NCBI GenBank assembly: GCA_027625125.1
Contig: JAQBXG010000114.1
Location: 1-5,702 of the forward strand
Origin: Pseudomonadota bacterium
Lineage (GTDB): Bacteria > Pseudomonadota > Alphaproteobacteria > UBA2966 > CAIVPW01
Length of the DNA: 5,702 bases
Direction: 5' to 3'
Shown: one piece after another, positions 4,939 through 5,702 of the stretch
Position numbering within the stretch: position 1 is the stretch's first letter
Layout of the letters: each line of letters starts with the position of its first letter
Translations under genes and position numbers: made by a program
The notes under the pieces: generated by a model
The model's database searches: none
What the model was told of the DNA's origin: nothing
What the model saw: only the letters and a program-made list of their open reading frames with translations

Positions 4939-5094
4939 ATGCTTGAGCCGCCGGCGCAAAGTCATCGAAATTGCGGAGAGTTTCCGCCTATTGCGATGAG
5001 GCGTGGTCCGGGTCTACACCCTTTGTTTACCAATATCGCACAGGGTATCCAGAGACCGGACGCCGGCCTGGCCGCTGTGGAACGCGCCGCATGA
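4939..5094 (+). CDS. Possible 51-residue leader ORF coupled to rodZ
   Basis: An ATG at 4939 follows TGGAGA (4931-4936) and opens 51 codons that end with a TGA overlapping the rodZ ATG as ATGA (5091-5094). The product would begin MLEPPAQSHRNCGEF and end AGLAAVERAA; I recognise no family, signal peptide or membrane segment. The upstream ribosome site and the 4-bp overlap are what one expects of translational coupling, and rodZ itself has only a weak GGAA upstream. Against it, third codon positions in the first half are rich in A and T, unlike every real gene here, and the spacing from GGAG to ATG is short (3 nt). It may be a leader peptide or an accident of the spacer. Confidence 0.22.
   Translation: MLEPPAQSHRNCGEFPPIAMRRGPGLHPLFTNIAQGIQRPDAGLAAVERAA
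4991..5020 (+). promoter_or_regulatory. Weak candidate promoter for rodZ
   Basis: TTGCGA at 4991-4996 is followed by TCTACACC at 5013-5020, which resembles the alphaproteobacterial -10 consensus GCTANAWC at six of eight positions. The spacing is near the range described for Caulobacter housekeeping promoters. Transcription from here would give a leader of about 64 nt and would exclude the start of the leader ORF at 4939. It is a pattern match only. Confidence 0.2.
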
Positions 5095-5702
5095 CCAACA
5101 TCACACCGCTCGATTTCGACGGCAATCGACGGGAATCCGAGCGCCGGCTCCATTTCCGAAACGTTGCCGAGGGCGATGCCGACTACAACGGCGTCGGCGC
5201 CGAATTCGCATATGCGCGCCAGCAGGCGGGGCTGGACGTCGTCCAGGTCGCGCAGCGCCTTCGCATCCGCCGCGAACATCTTTTGGCGATGGAAGAAGGA
5301 CGCTTCGGCGACCTTCCGGCGCCGGCCTACGCGGTCGGCTTCGTTCGTTCGTATGCCGATTTCCTCGGCATGGATTCCGCGGCCGCGGTCGCGCAGTTCA
5401 AACTCGAAACCGCATCCGCTTCCGAACGCCGGCCGCTCGTCTTCCCGACTGCCGAACCGGCCGACCGCATGCCGCGCGGCTGGCTGATCGGCATGTCCCT
5501 GGTTCTTGCCGCCGTCGTATTCGGCGCATGGTATTACTCTGAAAACCAGGATCGCTTTGCGATCAACCGCGTGCCGCCGCCGCCCGTCACCGACGCACCG
5601 CCGGTGCCGGCGGGCGAAGCCGCGCCGGCGCCCCTGCCCGAAGTCGCGGTTGCCGCGCCGGTGGTTCCCGAAAACGTTCCCGCGCCGCCCGCCGCGCCGC
5701 CC
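5091..5702 (+). CDS. rodZ: RodZ-like protein: cytoplasmic helix-turn-helix, one membrane segment, Pro/Ala-rich periplasmic part (3'-truncated)
   Basis: The window holds the first 204 codons; the frame is open to the edge. RodZ links the MreB cytoskeleton to the membrane and sets rod shape. Residues 1-31 are charged and unconserved. An HTH_25-type domain follows at about 33-95: GAEFAYARQQAGLDVVQVAQ (36-55), RLRIRREHLLAMEEGRF (56-72), then LPAPAYAVGFVRSYADFLGMD (75-95), which is the family signature. A single hydrophobic segment at about 130-149, starting RGWLIGMSLVLAAVV, is followed by a Pro/Ala-rich linker from 161 to the edge. The DUF4115 domain expected at the C-terminus lies outside. The ATG at 5091 is the only start in this frame near the domain; upstream codons remain open but hold no ATG or GTG for at least 60 bases. 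A GGAA about 8 nt upstream is a weak ribosome site. In related genomes this gene often precedes ispG, which cannot be checked here. Confidence 0.87.
   Translation, partial: MTNITPLDFDGNRRESERRLHFRNVAEGDADYNGVGAEFAYARQQAGLDVVQVAQRLRIRREHLLAMEEGRFGDLPAPAYAVGFVRSYADFLGMDSAAAVAQFKLETASASERRPLVFPTAEPADRMPRGWLIGMSLVLAAVVFGAWYYSENQDRFAINRVPPPPVTDAPPVPAGEAAPAPLPEVAVAAPVVPENVPAPPAAPP

Larger units (their letters stand above)
4795..5090. other. Intergenic region between the flavoprotein gene and rodZ
   Basis: These 296 bases hold no confident gene. They are visibly less GC-rich than the flanking genes, notably 4905-5040, as expected for a regulatory spacer. Contents: a hairpin flanked by an A6 run (4817-4840), a GC-only inverted repeat GCGCGG/CCGCGC (4874-4879 and 4891-4896), an isolated TTGACT (4926-4931) without a fitting -10, a small inverted repeat GCGGA/TCCGC (4973-4987), a possible promoter near 4991-5020 and a possible leader ORF from 4939. 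Confidence 0.6.

Noticed and set aside
1..5702. Mobile element, CRISPR array, defence or biosynthetic cluster
   Set aside because: No transposase, integrase, direct-repeat array, tRNA or unusual composition is visible; the genes are conserved housekeeping types.

Overview
The window is a GC-rich, gene-dense stretch of ordinary chromosome, most likely from an alphaproteobacterium, probably close to Rhodospirillales. This rests on codon use (mostly G or C at third positions) and on a gene set often seen together in that class: a nitrilase-family amidase, a DUF1178 protein, UbiG and an aspartokinase of the alpha/beta type. The taxonomic call is inference from remembered synteny and protein similarity; no database was searched.

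Layout from left to right. (1) The 3' part of a carbon-nitrogen hydrolase (+), cut by the window edge. (2) A small class I SAM methyltransferase on the minus strand, whose stop codon shares a CTAG palindrome with the stop of gene 1. (3) A DUF1178 protein (+), divergent from the methyltransferase across a 77-bp spacer. (4) ubiG (-), convergent with DUF1178 across 16 bp that include part of a hairpin. (5) lysC, aspartokinase (+), divergent from ubiG across 98 bp that could hold overlapping back-to-back promoters. (6) A nitronate monooxygenase / FabK-like flavoprotein (+), overlapping the end of lysC by 17 bp. (7) A 296-bp spacer without a confident gene. It holds a possible 51-codon leader ORF, a minus-strand terminator-like hairpin and a weak promoter candidate. 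(8) The 5' part of a RodZ-like gene (+), which runs off the right edge.

Most genes are housekeeping: metabolite repair (nitrilase-like amidase), ubiquinone synthesis (UbiG), the entry to the aspartate family of amino acids (LysC) and cell shape (RodZ). I see no mobile element, CRISPR array, tRNA, rRNA, toxin-antitoxin pair or defence system. The most interesting signals are fine-scale. An internal GTG in lysC follows the best Shine-Dalgarno sequence in the window, exactly where alpha/beta aspartokinases restart translation to make the beta subunit. Other points are the lysC-flavoprotein overlap, the shared stop palindrome, and an ATGA coupling of a tiny ORF to rodZ.
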